A stretch of 64,000 bases of DNA from assembly GCF_039522935.1 (NCBI RefSeq), contig NZ_BAAAEI010000012.1, positions 211,569-275,568 of the forward strand. The letters are read 5' to 3'. The translations under genes were made by a program, and so were the position numbers. Below, one piece after another: positions 63,937 through 64,000 of the stretch. This DNA comes from Bowmanella denitrificans (GTDB lineage: Bacteria; Pseudomonadota; Gammaproteobacteria; Enterobacterales; Alteromonadaceae). The notes beneath the pieces were generated by a model. The model was not told the DNA's origin, made no database searches, and saw only the letters and a program-made list of their open reading frames with translations. Positions within the stretch are counted from its first letter, which is position 1, and each line of letters begins with the position of its first letter.

Positions 63937-64000
63937 GTAGTGGCATAGTTAATTTGGCCACCTAATTAGAGCTGCTATGATGCAGTCAGAACTTCATTAG
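63937..64000. other. Unexplained sequence beyond the helicase break, possible insertion-sequence end
   Basis: The homology to the helicase ends near 63948, inside TGTAGTGGCATAGTTAATTTGG. TGTA at such a junction resembles a transposon terminus, and the following bases do not code for helicase. Only about 60 bases are visible, so the element cannot be identified. Confidence 0.3.

Overview
The window comes from a marine-type gammaproteobacterium, most likely of the Alteromonadales. The evidence is the gene order mioC / oriC / mnmG-rsmG-parA-parB-atpIBEFHAGDC, a Dam-type GATC-rich origin, and DnaC/DnaT-type helicase loader genes. No taxon can be named without a search. No rRNA or tRNA gene was recognised.

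Positions 1-36,300 hold a complete type VI secretion system (T6SS) in two forward blocks. Block 1 is tagH-tssJ-tssK-tssL-tssM-tagF. Block 2 is tssA-tssB-tssC-hcp-tagJ-tssE-tssF-tssG-tssH, preceded by a 354-bp spacer with a strong inverted repeat. A small reverse-strand gene of unknown function lies between the blocks. The content (TagJ, FHA protein, PpkA/PppA, TagF) resembles post-translationally regulated systems such as Pseudomonas HSI-I.

An effector island follows (20.4-31.4 kb). It has two signal-peptide-bearing immunity candidates with a class-3 lipase, where the first immunity gene is fused to a dead lipase fragment. Next come VgrG, a DUF6484 protein, a DUF2169 protein, a ketoacyl-synthase-like pseudoenzyme, a PAAR-like protein with a GHH/HNH nuclease domain, a beta-propeller-like candidate immunity protein, a TIGR02270/HEAT-like protein and a tiny membrane protein. 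The AT-rich composition of 20.3-22.0 kb suggests import. The island is closed by the phosphatase PppA (reverse) and the kinase PpkA (forward). PpkA carries HAMP and periplasmic parts and a 15-copy 9-bp repeat. Envelope lipoproteins follow: a deacetylase with a LysM-like region, and two convergent related proteins.

Positions 37.6-45.6 kb hold a frameshifted DTW-domain gene, a sensor kinase with a sigma-54 response regulator, and a tripartite ABC exporter (adaptor, ATPase, double-FtsX permease). A sigma-54 promoter-like site and a perfect upstream inverted repeat precede the adaptor gene, so the regulator probably controls the exporter. A clear terminator ends the exporter operon.

Positions 45.6-59.6 kb, all on the reverse strand, are the origin-proximal core: the ATP synthase operon with its own promoter, parB, parA, rsmG, mnmG, oriC (57.15-57.54 kb), a dnaC-like gene, a dnaT-like gene and mioC. 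After this come a response-regulator/PP2C phosphatase with a STAS protein (forward). The window ends with a helicase gene of Ski2 type with a PD-(D/E)XK-like C-terminus. That gene lacks its N-terminal half, apparently cut at about position 63,948 by an insertion or rearrangement.
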